DNA of 64,000 nucleotides from Siderastrea siderea (lineage: Eukaryota; Cnidaria; Anthozoa; Scleractinia; Rhizangiidae), in contig OZ034974.1 in assembly GCA_964030785.1 (NCBI GenBank), positions 46,816,003 through 46,880,002 on the forward strand, read 5' to 3'. Below, piece after piece: positions 23,621 to 34,975 of the stretch. Position 1 is the stretch's first letter; each line of letters opens with the position of its first letter. The notes beneath the pieces were generated by a model. The model worked only from the letters and a program-made list of their open reading frames with translations. It was not told the origin of the DNA and made no database searches. The position numbers and the translations under genes were made by a program.

Positions 23621-25239
23621 AATGCCCCGGAATACCCTCAATACAGCCAGGAACACTCTTGAACACCAAAAATTCTGGTCAGCGGTCAGCCGCTCACGCA
23701 TAGACTGTCCCGAGGACCTCCGAAAATTAACGAAGATTTCCGAATTTTTCCGAAGACCTTTGCGGATCACCCGAAGACAAAATGACAAAAATAAAATAAA
23801 AAATAACATTGGTGTCCTTTAGATCGACATTTGATTTTGAATATTTCAATTCAATTATTGAAGTTGTAACTCATGCGAGATTTGCATTATAACTCTCGAC
23901 AAACCGATGTGACATCTATAAGTAAAATTCTGGGGGTGGGCATCCCGAATAATAATTCAATTCACCATATAACACGTCACGGTCGCGATAACTTACTCTT
24001 GGGCATTGCGTGACAGATTTTGCACGCAAAACAAAACAGATTTTGCAGGCTGCTAAACGTCTATAGGATTTATTTTGTTTCCGTAAAGGCTGTTCCTTTT
24101 AAATTTATGTAGCTAGTACTACCGCATTTTCTCAATAAGTGCCCCACTTGCTGTTACTGTACGAACTGGACAAAGAAACACCGCCGCTCCTTCTAAAGAC
24201 CAATTAGAAAAATGTTTGAATAGTTTTGAGAAGTAAGTTGTAACTCAAGGTTTATCGCAACGTATAAAGTTGGCTTATTGAGGGAGCACACGAACTTTGC
24301 AAAGTTCAAGGAAAGGTGATATGTGCTCTCATCGTTGATATTTTCCTTTTTTCGTTTACTGAATTTTTCTCTTAAAGTCTAACTAGATCTTGTGAAAGTA
24401 AATAAAATACTTGTTCCTTTTCTCGCTATAAGAGTGTAAACTCGTTCGATCCGTTTGCTCCCGGGTTACGCTGTGACATCCTACATTATAAGCCCTCGGA
24501 TAACTCTACAAAATTATAGTGAGTACTTTTTAGCAGACGCACATTTCTCCTACTCATTTATCTTCCGAGCTACGTTCTTTTGTTAACCAAAATATATGCA
24601 GACCTAACTGCAAAAACGTTGTCTCGAGTTGTCATTCAAATATGACAAGAGAAAGCTGCAAGATGGGAATTTATTAGACATGGAAAAACGTTCTCGGATT
24701 TTAACATTCCTGAAGCACTCATGCACTACGGTATGATACTTCAAATTAATATAAACTGAGGTTTTTTTAAATGAGGTGTATATATTCACTGTATATTAGC
24801 GTAACGAACCGGCGGCCAAACATTTCCATGCGCCTGTGGAAAGAAAACGATGACGATCGTGTGACCTCGGAATAATGACCTTATAGCATTGCGTGACACC
24901 GTATCATTTGGCTTTGTTGTGTCCTTGAGGTCACACCTGTTTTTTGAACGTGATAATGCAAACCTCGCACGAGAAAAATCAATGCAGAATTAACAATTCA
25001 ACTGTCACATTTTCACATCACTGAAAGTCGTAAGTTATTGATATGAAGGTCACGTGCATGATATATTTTCCCCATTAATTAATGGTTTTTTCGCTGTTCT
25101 TAAAAGCTTCGAAAATATCCCAAGCATTCTTGAAATGCTCGGAAATCTCTGGGTGATCCGCAAAAGTCTTATGAAGAATTGGGAATCTTCGGAGGTCTTC
25201 GGCTTAGTAAATTCGTGAGCAATCTGACCGCTGACCACT

Positions 25240-25430
25240 ATTTTTGGTGTTCCGGAGGTGTTCCTTGCTGTTTCGAGGGTGTTCCGGGGTATTATGGGAT
25301 GTTCCAGGGGTGTTCCGGGGTTGTTCCGGGGTGTTCCGGGGTGTTCCGGGGGTGTTCCGGGGATGTTCCGGGGTGTTCCGGGGGTGTTCCGGGGTGTTCC
25401 GGGGTGTTCCGGGGTGTTCCGGGTTTTACA
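25240..25430. repeat. 12-bp subterminal minisatellite, right arm
   Basis: About 15 units of GGGGTGTTCCGG, reverse-complementary to the left arm at 23461-23620. In single strand the two arms could pair into a very long GC-rich stem. Confidence 0.9.
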
Positions 25431-25613
25431 GACACCCTTTGTCAAATGAAGCTGAACCCAAAATCTTGTCTGTTTCGTTTATAAGTCTAGTAATAACTGG
25501 CCTGTTTCCAGTTCGCGTCGCTCGTAGTCGGGCAAGTGCTTCAGACATCGTACTTGAGGATCCTTGAAATATTCCTAGCGTTTTCTTCGAGTAGTCGTAG
25601 ACAGGGATTCACA

Positions 25614-25631
25614 GCCCCACGTTGGGCGCCA
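25614..25631 (-). other. Primer-binding site, tRNA-Lys type
   Basis: Directly next to the 5' LTR, the minus strand reads TGGCGCCCAACGTGGGGC. It begins with TGG, the complement of a tRNA 3' CCA, and resembles tRNA-Lys-type primer sites known from many LTR elements. There is zero spacing from the LTR. Confidence 0.75.
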
Positions 25632-25983
25632 TGTTATGCACGTTGCATAAAGGTACTCGCACACAATGTTTGGCTCGAACAAATGATACTTTACTGAATC
25701 AATCGGGCTTTCGAGGAGGTACAATTAACTCTTGAATCGTTGACAATAATATGGAAAACTGTAAAATCGTAGTGGCGTACTTTCTCGTTTCTCGTGTAAA
25801 TCTCAACTCTCGACAAGTAACTCGACAATAACTTTGTAGCAACTCGATAACAACTAAGTAAAGCTATGAAAAACTATCTTTTATCGAAATCTAAGAATAA
25901 TATGACGTCATAATCCTATTAATTTTCGCGCGAAAACTACTTAGAAACGTGAAACTAAAATCACTAAAATCACGTTCGTGACA
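25632..25983 (-). repeat. 5' LTR of the BEL/Pao element
   Basis: 352 bp, same ends as the left copy and almost base-for-base identical apart from the 26-bp indel. It is followed directly by GGGTA, the target duplication. Confidence 0.92.
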
Positions 25984-26017
25984 GGGTATTCAATTTTATG
26001 CGAGTTTGTCCTAGACG

Positions 26018-27803
26018 GGGTCTAAAATTGTCCTAAACGGGGTGTATTGTTGGTACGATTGTCGTCCTTAGACACGGCTTATACGGTATCTAGTAATAAA
26101 ATCTATATCGGCGACGTTTGCTGGTCTTGGAAACACTTAAAAATTGTGTAAAACAAAGGAGTGTGTATTATGTCATTTGTTCTAAACAGGGACCTAAAAT
26201 GGAGGGTGATGTCCTACACAGGGTAGGTATTTTTTTTGTCCTAGATAGGTTCAGGATTTCAAACCCTCAGTAGCAACCCAATACCCAAACATGGGTCAAG
26301 TGCCTCCACCGAGCATATTATAGCCTGCATTCCAAACAATTGAGGACGAACGCTCAGTTTCGCTAAATGCGACAATCGTTGAATCGCCAATCATCACATG
26401 GAAACTAGCCTAGAGGTAGATGTTATTTTAGGTCCAGAACTGATAAGACGAGATGAAGGTTGTTTTAAGTTTAAATCTTTCTTCTCTAAGATGAATAACA
26501 TTTGTCCCACTGTGCATTTCGTAATATCCTCTCCAAAGTTTAAATGACTTATTATAATCATTTTCATTATTAGAATACTGATTGTTACTAAAATTTATTA
26601 TTTAAAGCAAAATTATATGGCTCATAAATTTGCATGTACCCGCGGGACAATATATTTTGCGTCTTTAGCAATGTTCCTAACAAGCCTAGGGTAATAAAGT
26701 CACATTTATTTTCCCATGCCACGGTTTTCCTATGAAAATCATTTCATTTGCTTTAAAAAAAAAGAATATTTAAAAAAGTATACCGGTTTTGATGAGATTG
26801 ATGTTTAATTCCCCTGTCAACTTAGAACAATTCATCAAAATAAAAATCAAAGCAGGCATAGGTTTTGAACTTTATCTAAGAGAGTTGGGAAGACAAATCT
26901 TTGAATTTCACAGATGCAGCTTTTGCCTCCATCTTTTCTCCGAGCTACTGTTCTGGTACTGAGAGAACTGATGATTTGTTGCTAATGAAAAGTTTACTTA
27001 AAGCTTGTCAAGTAACCCATTGTGTTTGAAGACATCCTGTGGCAGGTCCTTCAGCTGATTGTTATTGAGATAGCTACCAACAAATAATAAGAACCACGCT
27101 TAATAAGCTATAGCATCAGTTGGACATTTATTGTTCTAATAAAGCTTTCCTTACTAAACCCAGCTTTATTTTAAAAGTAATTATAAACTATTTAAAAACT
27201 GTTTGAACTATTTAGCGGATATTTTGAAGCCACCGTTCTGCATTGAAATTAAATTTATTTCGCAGCATGCTTGCAATGTATTTCCAGCATATTTCAGTAA
27301 TATTTTTTTGAGATTGATAACCTTGTCGATGTTTCTTGAACCAAATGTTTGTTTATTTGTAAAATGGTTTAGGAAAATCTTCTGGCGCTTTCTTTCAAAT
27401 GGTTTTAAAAAGGTTATTGGGACACTTGCAAAGAATCTTACATATGCTATGCATTTAAAAGCAAGTTTTAACGTCCACCAAACTAAAAAATCATTTGGAA
27501 AAGGTACTTTTGCCTACGGTTTCAAAAGGCATAAAGATCGTAGTCAAGATCTGCGACCGGCTTTGAACGGCAACGTTGGTAGTGAGAAGCTCATGCACGC
27601 TCTATTAACGAGCTAGCTTCACAGAGCTGACGGATTTCTTTTGAAACTCCGTGCATTTTAGCTTATTGTAAAGAGATTTGCTCTTAATTAATCTCGGTAC
27701 CAGCAGACTCCCAGTTACATAGATATTTCCTTTTCATTTTCATCTTAGCTATTACTATTGAAAATATATGTTCCGTTGCATACGAAACGTCAAGTCATTT
27801 TTA
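26018..27803. repeat. Segmental duplication, copy B (partner 12745-14715)
   Basis: Same order and orientation as copy A, beginning right after the right edge of the BEL/Pao element and its target duplication. The retrotransposon therefore landed at or near the left edge of this copy. Copy B lacks the 180-bp insertion seen in copy A. Confidence 0.9.
27002..27073 (-). pseudogene. Duplicate LRR exon with a destroyed splice donor
   Basis: The same 72-nt LRR exon as 13740-13811. The acceptor (TTGGTAG) and LRR core are intact, but the donor reads TTAAGT instead of GTAAGT. The last third of the exon has also diverged (the residues after DVF differ). This copy is unlikely to be spliced in. Confidence 0.6.
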
Positions 27804-28510
27804 ATTCGCAGTTGCCATAGCAACTGAGAACTGTTGGGGCTGTCCTGGCGTAAACAGTCGTGTTGTGTTAACGCGTTAACTTTTTGGCAACAACGCCCAC
27901 AAAGCCATTCAAAGTAGAATCCTTCGAAGTGTAATAGGCAAGTTTTGAGGGGCTCTTAACCAAGTTTTGCAAATTCTCTATGGATGAAGAATTAATCTGA
28001 GTGTTTGGATCCTCGAAAATATCGTAGATTTTTATTTACAAAGACAGCGCAGGAAGGAATCGGAAGGAAAAGTTTACTCAGGTGCGTGTTAGGACTCGCT
28101 GCCTAGCACGTTCTATATATATATATATATATAACAGACCCCACAAACACATGCATATTTAGAAAACACATAAAATACACCTTCATATCGAATGGAGACA
28201 TTATGCGATACATCAAGGCTATAAATAACTTTACATAATTATGCACATTTTCTAAGAAACTTTTAACTATTCATAACCTTTCTACAAGCTCTAGGCCAAA
28301 ACGAAATACAATTTTTTGAATTTTTCTAAATACAACCCATATCCAAATATTTATTGAAGGGAGATCAATTATTATTTATTGCAGGATATAGTACATTATG
28401 CCTTCTATCATTCTTTTCATCCATTCCTCTTTCAACATGTAATTTATGCTTTCAACCAATAGCGCTTCGAATGTAGACTGACGAAAAGCACATGCTTTAA
28501 GATAATTTTT
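27804..28510. other. Non-coding stretch with a (TA)n tract
   Basis: A dinucleotide TA tract lies at 28113-28133. No exon or RNA gene supported. Confidence 0.5.
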
Positions 28511-28765
28511 TTTTGGCTTACATTAAAAGATCCAACACGCAAGTGGAAAGGTATAAATCACGAAATACAACGGTAAAAACGAGGAGAGATTGTTGAGAGG
28601 GAGGCCAAGAGTTCTCTTTGTTAGTTAAATTCCCCGTTTCTGAGAAACAGAAAATCCTGATTGGTGGGTTACTTGTCAATCTGTCAAAAAAGCCATTTGT
28701 GTTTCTCCAGGGGAATTTAAGATAAACGTTTTCAGATTATGGAAGTTATATCCGGTAATGATAAC
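28511..28765. repeat. ~255-bp direct repeat, copy 1 (partner 30636-30890)
   Basis: Both copies start TTGGCTTACATTAAAAGATC and share AAATCACGAAATACAACGG, GTTTCTGAGAAAC and AAGATAAACGTTTTCAGA. They lie in the same orientation about 2.1 kb apart. Confidence 0.85.
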
Positions 28766-30635
28766 CAACTGAACACGGTTTCTAGACCGTGTTTTCGAGA
28801 AAAATACGAGAGCGAGTTGCTAGCCAGCCATACAAACGTCCCTAAACAGCATAACTTGTAAATGAGTCGTTTACATCCAGAAGTTAACTGAGAAAAGTTT
28901 TCACGCTCTTAGCTATTATGTCTATTAGTTCATCGGGTGTAAATAATGACTTCAGCAAATATCGCTCCAGATGGGAAGTCATCCTTTTCGCCGAGCTCCC
29001 TTTGATGATTAATGCCGCCTAAGAAAACGACCCAAGAGTCGACCCTCCCCCCGTGGACATGAGGAAAGAGAAACCTTCCACATTAATCACTCTCCCCTTT
29101 TACCCACCCTGTCACCTCCTTTGTCGTATCATTTAATAAATGCTTCTTTTAAGATGTTCTGCGATTACTTTAGTGTTAAGTGTTTACTATGTTGGAAGCA
29201 GAAAAGATGTTTCTTTAAGCCTCACCCCAAGACTGTTTGCATCATCAAGCGCGAGAGAACGGAAGATTTTTTTAACAAGCACAAGGGGAGGGAAAAGACG
29301 AATCGTGATTCCAATTGCAAATCTCATTAAGTACTCTTTCACTTCTGTAGGGACATCGTCAGTAGCAAACCTGCACTTATTTTGAAACCATGTTGAGCAG
29401 ACATGCCAACCCTCTTTAATATCAAAAAGGTTTAGTAAATTTCCCTGGTAATATCATTAACTGACCTCATTAAAATGAAAGGAAAAGTGCGACATGTCCA
29501 TAGATATCAATGAGAATCGTCAGGTTTAAAAATAGACCATGACTTTTTTTTTCACTTCTACCCACAAGCGACGGCGAACGCTTATTTTTTTCCTGTATGG
29601 AGCGTATGGAAGAAGGCCTAGAGATTCAAAGGACAATGGCGTGGCGGGCATGTTGGTGTACCATAACAAAATGAGTTAATGAGAAACCCTTTGTTAAAGG
29701 TACATCAACATGGGGCGATGACGTCACGTACATACGCCCTATTCGAAAAGTGGACATCTACAAGGCGACATTAATCCAAAATCGTGTTCTGAAAAGATCT
29801 GGTATTATATTGTGTGGTTACTGCTTTTTTGCCGAACGAATGGCATCCAAAGGTTGTCAAAAATAATATGGACCCATATCTCGAAAATTACTTTAGCTGA
29901 TTGATAACTAATTGCTCCCATGTTTTCGTTGAAAGGAAACTACTTCGTTAATCAGCCTCTGGCTACGTAGACCAAACCATCAACAAGTTTTATCAGATAC
30001 TAGAAAACAAAATTCAGACGGAGTGTGACTATTGCAAATAATTTCTATTTCTGCAGCTTTGATACACCAAATTTATCGCGATCCAGTGGTCTCTTTTAAT
30101 TGCGTTTAAGACAACGTTATTTTGTGTTAATGTCATCTCAAAATGCTGGCTTGTGATTGGTTCAAAAACTGTCATGACAACGCGGCCAAGCTCAGACTTA
30201 AAATACTTTTCTTCACAAAACGAAATTTTTTTTGTCAACTTTTTAGCGCCGCACTTGGTGAGGCGAGAATTGTACCCCAAATCTAGTAGTCTTCAATGAG
30301 GAAATCATCTAATTTATGGGTTAAAACTGAAGATTCCAGTGCAACCTAAGAGCGAAAGGATGAGGATGTTCGTTTGAGGATTCAGAAATGAAAATCGGCG
30401 GTGAGCGGGAATTTGTGCTGTCGATGAAATTAAGCTGAACCGTGTTTTAGCCGATTATTTTGTGAACAGTTTTTGCTGGAATGAAGTTTAGTTGAGAAAT
30501 TCGAATTTTTGACTCTTGCATTTCTTTCCTTCCTTTGAAAATCAGTTTTGGCTTTCTGTTATTGTAAAAAACAAATTGACGTCAGTTTTTTAATGCGTCT
30601 GTCCTCTTATTAATGATAAATGTCGTCATATCATT
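28766..30635. other. Non-coding stretch
   Basis: No convincing gene on either strand; open frames are short and domain-free. It separates the two copies of the 255-bp repeat. Confidence 0.45.
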
Positions 30636-30890
30636 GGCTTACATTAAAAGATCCAACAGGCAAGCGGATAGGTATAAATCACGAAATACAACGGTAAAAA
30701 CGAGGAGGGATTGTTGAGTGGGAGGCCAACAGGACGAATGCAGAGTTCTCTTCGTTAGTTGAATTCCCCGTTTCTGAGAAACGGAAAATTCTGACTAGTG
30801 GGTAACTTGTCAATCCGTCAACAAAGCCATTTATGTTTTCTCAGCGGAATTTAAGATAAACGTTTTCAGACCATGGACGTTATGTCCTGT
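30636..30890. repeat. ~255-bp direct repeat, copy 2 (partner 28511-28765)
   Basis: See copy 1. This copy has a 17-bp insertion (around AGGACGAATGCAG) relative to copy 1. Confidence 0.85.
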
Positions 30891-31736
30891 AGTGGCAAAG
30901 GCGGTAATTCTCCCGCTGGTTCCGCCATGTAGTCGAGGAAAAGACGGTTTGACGCCAGCTGAAAGTGCAAGAAATCCGCCGGAACTTGGAGCAATTTGCC
31001 ATCCGGGAGCGCATAAACTAACCATGAGCCTTCGCGCGCTTAGTATCCACATTTGCCAAAATGGCGGTTCGGTGTCCTAGTGCTTTTGAAGTGATTTATT
31101 CTTACTTTAATGGTCAGTTTGGCTGGGAAAAGCATCAGAAATACTCTTTCGAATCCAAGGGTAATTACAATATCATGAGGAGGCATACCAGACCGAAAAA
31201 ATGGACGTTAGCTCCCAGAATACTAACAACAATCCGTGGATCTACGTACGGCGTGAAACGGCTGATAAAGGCAAGATAAGCTTATTGCTTTCAGTCATAT
31301 TTTTAAAGTTAACCTTTATGAAAAACAGTGCTAGGGGTTTCTTGTGTACCTTGAAATTTATGTAAGCCTTTTTAAACAATTCAAAAGTAAAAGGGCGCTT
31401 TTGAGAATCCTGACATGTCTGAAATAAGCCTATTCATGCGGCCATATTGTAATTCACTTCGTTCAATCTAGAATTTCCAGTTTTAGAGATAGCTAGTGTA
31501 GTGATACATGTATATTTTTTAAGTATTAAAAATGGTAATTAAAAAAAAAGTTGGAAAGTATTGGAATATGTTCTTTTTTGATAGTAGCAGCGAGTGGGTG
31601 AAGTGTGTTCTGGTTTGTTCTACATAAACTCTATTTGAAGGGAATCCCCACCATTTTGGCGGGAAATGTGTTTGGTAGCCGCGTTAAATTTTTTTTTTTT
31701 AAAGCTCGTTAATTTCGGGACGTTGAAGTTGCAAAT
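30891..31736. other. Non-coding stretch, somewhat GC-richer at the left
   Basis: About 30890-31080 is richer in GC and CpG than its surroundings and contains GCGCGC; it could be a promoter patch. The short frames here show no domain I recognise. Confidence 0.4.
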
Positions 31737-31887
31737 TAGCCTGTTCCAGGCGTTCAGATAGTGGAGCGCGAGGGGGAGCGCGAGCGAAAAATAAGTCTCC
31801 CAGTCTCCCCTCGTTTTTTTTTTCCCGCTCTTTCGCTCGCTTTATTTTTCGCTCGCGCTCCACTATCTGAACGCCTGGAACAGGCTA
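31737..31887. mobile_element. 151-bp MITE with TAGCCTGTTCC ends and 9-bp target duplication
   Basis: The ends TAGCCTGTTCCAGGCGTTCA and its complement are perfect for about 35 bp. They are flanked by GTTGCAAAT on both sides (31728-31736 and 31888-31896). The interior is rich in GCGCGAG and CTTTCGCTCGC. The 9-bp duplication suggests mobilisation by a Mutator-like transposase (inference). Confidence 0.85.
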
Positions 31888-31896
31888 GTTGCAAAT

Positions 31897-33280
31897 TTGC
31901 AGTGTTATTCACTCCAAGTATCAAAATTCAAGTTCCTGAGGCATTTGAGCAGTTTCTGAAAAAGGGTTTTTGAACAGTAACATATATTTTACAATATATA
32001 AAAATAATTCCTGTTATTAAAAACTGGACTAGGTATATTGGATTTCTAGCATTTTGATTGGCTGAACGGAGCTAGGCTATCAGCTCATATACCTGCTGCG
32101 ACAAATATGGTCAATGAACACTCAACAACAAAGTGAGCTGAAAGTTTTTTTTCTCGCGAGCAACCCGACGAGAAAAATGGACGAGAAAAATCACTTGGCA
32201 GCGAATTTAAATTAAGCAGAAATTCCAACATCGTCACCAACAAGCATCACCAACAGCGTCGTCTAACACAAGTCAAAATTGTTTCAAGAAACTGTGCAGA
32301 AATAGAAATTTAAGCATTAAGCGTCGTGTTTACAATTAATTTCTTTCATTGATCGTCACGTCGATCATTGAAATTGAACACGGTAGGTTCTATCAGGAAA
32401 GCTTTCCACTTCACAATATCAAGACAAGACGTAAAGTAAAATACAGTGAAATGGGGCAGGAGCATTTAATAAAAACTATCACACATTCATGGCGAGTCGG
32501 TGCGAAAATCATGAAGCAGTCTAAACGAGTACTAAAAAAATACAGCGGCAAACTACCAAGAAGGAAGGAAGGGCGAAATTTTTTCGCCTTAAACACGCAA
32601 AATTGAAACTGGTTTACCTGCACTCGTTGCAGCTCTGTGTTCCAACATGTCCAAATGCTCAGATAGAAATCGGATGCCATGTAAACGGAGTTGAATCGCT
32701 TTTCCAGTTGTTTGAATGTTGTTTTTAAGCTTACCATTCCGTCCGCAACCTCTAAACCGAGAACAACTGCATTTTGCACTTTGCATTTAACAAACTATGG
32801 TGGTGACTTCTAATGTTCCTCACTACAGTAATCTTGCTTCTGAGCTGCATGGAAATTACCTCTTCAAGTTCAAATTTGTTCTGTCTTCAGTTCGATGAAA
32901 CACGCACATGATGGCTCCGTTGTGCGAACAGATTACAAACTTGTTCAGTTTCAACTCCAGCAGCTAATATGGTGAAATTGTACAGCTTCAATCCGCTTTG
33001 AACGATGATAACAACAATATTTCAGGAAAAATCAAACATGTACCATATTTCAGAGCCAATAATTACAAGATTTCTTTCCAATACTTGTGCTACTTTGTTC
33101 ACTTTCGAGCAGTTTTCATTGATTCATTCAGCTTTGCAATGAAACGCTGCAACACTTCGCAAGGTTTTGGCGCCTTTTTCGTTCAGTCATGTGAGCGATT
33201 CTTGTTCCGTTTAAATTTCTTTTCTCATTTTTCCCGTTTCTTTCTTGATTTTTTTTAATAGTGGTTAAGTTTTTAATAAA
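31897..33280. other. Non-coding stretch
   Basis: No supported exon. The minus-strand frames at 32411-32786 look like chance openings. Confidence 0.45.
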
Positions 33281-33395
33281 ACAATTATTCTACTCGGGCT
33301 TGCTGGATATCAAATGATTATAACCAACTCGGCGCTACGCGCCTCGTTGGTTATCTATCATTCGATATCCAGCGCGCCCTCGTAGAATAATTGTT
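33281..33395. repeat. Palindromic hairpin flanking a recombinase fragment (left)
   Basis: CAATTATTCTAC...GGATATC and GATATCC...GTAGAATAATTG are inverted, with a second inner pair AACCAACTCGGCG / CGCCTCGTTGGTT. The whole block can fold as one long cruciform. Confidence 0.75.
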
Positions 33396-33530
33396 AATTA
33401 TTATTCAACTGCATTCAGTAGAGTACAAATAACACCCAAAACGAGTACAAATATCCCACGGTATTTGTACTCCAGAAGACCGGTTTGACAGGTTTTCTAC
33501 AAATGCCACGTCAGGCTTTAGGCTTACAAG

Positions 33531-33850
33531 GTGAACGATGAAAAAATGGCCGAAACGCTCGTTTTTCCGGAAGAAAACAATGAATGCTTACCAAATTTTG
33601 AGGTTTTTAACGAAAACGAGGTCCTAGAGACAAGCAATGACCTAGACGACAGTGAAATTTCTTTATTTATTGAAGAAAATCGAAACGTATTAAAATACAA
33701 CAGAAAATACAAAAACTGACCTCACGTCCGTTAAAGAAACAAGGGCCATTGAAGAAATTCCCGCCGAGGAACTTAACAACCTTTTATGTCATTTGTTTGT
33801 CAAAGTCAGGAAACGGAACCCATCATTTCTCAGGAGCTGTCTTCTTTAGT
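33531..33850 (+). pseudogene. Fragment of a DUF3504 / tyrosine-recombinase-like (Crypton-related) gene
   Basis: An acidic N-terminal frame (33531-33719, many E, N and D) is followed in a shifted frame by EIPAEELNNLLCHLFVKVRK. That is the start of the DUF3504-type domain found in QRICH1/ZMYM/KIAA1958-like proteins and Crypton elements (family recognised from memory). The frame shift sits near 33700, and the domain breaks off after about 50 residues. It lies between two strong palindromes, 33281-33395 and 33919-34056, which may be the ends or hot spots of the decayed element. Confidence 0.5.
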
Positions 33851-33918
33851 TTGTCACGCAACTCAGGCAGTTTATAAACCACTTTTCTATTTTGTAGCTA
33901 AGTTGAATAATAAATCCC

Positions 33919-34056
33919 TTATTAGACGGTTTAGTGTGTAGTATCGTGGGATATTTTTACTCGTCTCTTGTATTTTGACTCGCCCTACGGGCTCGCCAAA
34001 ATACGGCGGGACTCGTAAAAATATCCCACGATACTACACACTAAACCGTCTAATAA
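33919..34056. repeat. 138-bp near-perfect palindrome
   Basis: Arms of about 55 bp (TTATTAGACGGTTTAGTGTG...ATATTTTTAC and complement) meet at a short centre containing CGCCCTACGGGC. Pairing is near perfect. Could be a MITE without clear target duplication, or the end of the recombinase-bearing element. Confidence 0.8.
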
Positions 34057-34754
34057 GATATATTTATTTGTACGTAAAAAATTCCGCGGTTTATCGTGTT
34101 TTGCTTTGAGAGGGTTTGACAGGTTTGCAACATTTTCCGGAACATTTTGATTTATTTTTATTCCTTGTTTACAGGACTTTATCGAATAACATTTTTTTTT
34201 TAATTGTAAAAATTTTATAAATTATTTTGAAAAATTTCACATAGGCCTCTTTGCCTTTGGCCACATTTTTTTTAAAACCGATAACTTTGGTATTGCGTTT
34301 GAATTTGCTGTCTTTATTCGGAGAACAATTGGATTGATTTGTAATAAGCTTATATTTTTGGTGGTTTTTAGTCTTTTATAAAGTTTTGTGAGCTAAACAA
34401 TTTTATATTCAAAGAATTTTTTTTTAAATGGAGTGTCTGCAGTGCAAATTTTGTAGCAAAGCAGTGTCTCTGCAAACGAGCAGACCAGACTATCTCCGTG
34501 AAGGACGAATATGCGATTCTTGCCGTTGGAGGGCTCTTCCCAAGTGCGGCATGCCATCTTGCAAAACCCCTCAAGGGAAGCAAGACAACCTCAAATCCCT
34601 TCCAAGTAATTTTTTTCTTTGGGAGAAGAGGGGAAAAAGGAGGTATTGAAACTTCTGAACAAGGAACATGTAAATGCTGCAAATGTACTGTGTTGCACAA
34701 GTTGCTACATGAAAGTCCGTCAAATGGTTAGAAATATTGTCCAGGCCAGACCTC

Positions 34755-34975
34755 CACAAGCCACACCTTCCCAGGCAACACCTTCACAGTCCACACCTCC
34801 ACAGGCCACACCTCCACAGGCTACACTTCCACAGGGTACAACTCTACAGGCCACACCTCCACAGGCTACAACTCTACAGACCACACCTTCACAGTCCACA
34901 CCTCCACAGGCCACACCTCCACAGGCTACACTTCCACAGGCTACAACTCTACAGACCACACCTCCACAGGTGACA
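34755..34975. repeat. 15-bp coding minisatellite
   Basis: About 14-15 tandem units of CCTCCACAGGCCACA with variants, giving the pentapeptide repeat TPPQA/TLPQA in the plus frame. It is analogous in place to the 30-bp repeat of the 1063-2580 exon, although the units are unrelated. Confidence 0.9.

Larger units (their letters stand above)
23445..25437. mobile_element. Nested 1,993-bp non-autonomous element, MULE-like, inside gag
   Basis: Perfect inverted ends (GGGTGTCTGTAAAACCCGG and its complement) sit at 23445 and 25437. They are flanked by a 9-bp direct duplication TTTGTCAAA (23436-23444 and 25438-25446). Behind each end lies a subterminal minisatellite made of CCGGAACACCCC units, in opposite orientations. 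A further inverted block contains CACCAAAAAT and GTGGTCAGCGGTCAG-type sequence and GCGGATCACCC. The central ~1.2 kb (about 23820-25080) has no recognisable gene. A 9-bp target duplication with long subterminal repeats fits Mutator-like elements (inference). Confidence 0.85.
22590..25548 (-). pseudogene. BEL/Pao gag, split by a nested element and a stop
   Basis: The frame opens with an ATG at 25548 (MSEALARLRATRTG...). It is interrupted after a few dozen codons by the nested element at 23445-25437 and resumes on the other side of the 9-bp target duplication. The resumed part has a coiled-coil-like Leu/Glu/Lys segment and then a block around LVLPKFRGD...FWDSFESAVH, typical of the gag region of BEL/Pao and Pao-like peptidase polyproteins. 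An in-frame TAG at 22878-22880 follows the words RFGKPQ. Similar gag sequence continues in the same frame to about 22600, then coding moves to another frame. The element's gag is therefore broken in at least two places. Confidence 0.8.
19469..25983 (-). mobile_element. BEL/Pao-type LTR retrotransposon, degenerate
   Basis: Near-identical LTRs (19469-19846 and 25632-25983), TG...CA ends and a perfect 5-bp target duplication GGGTA (19464-19468 and 25984-25988) bound the element. It reads on the minus strand: 5' LTR, primer-binding site, gag, zinc knuckle, aspartic protease, reverse transcriptase, start of RNase H, 3' LTR. Protein order and RT style fit BEL/Pao. Defects are a nested 1,993-bp insertion in gag, an in-frame TAG in gag, a frame change before the zinc knuckle, and loss of most of RNase H and all recognisable integrase. 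Net of the nested insertion it is about 4.5 kb, short for an autonomous BEL/Pao element. The high LTR similarity suggests recent insertion. It could only move with help in trans. Confidence 0.9.

Noticed and set aside
23371..23622. Pro/Thr/Arg/Glu repeat proteins and the Gly/Val/Phe/Cys repeats on the other strand at 25179-25567
   Set aside because: Translations of a 12-bp minisatellite inside a non-autonomous element; no start context or non-repeat domain.
23461..25430. CRISPR-like array of short repeats
   Set aside because: The units are contiguous minisatellite copies with no spacers, in a eukaryotic retroelement; no cas genes.
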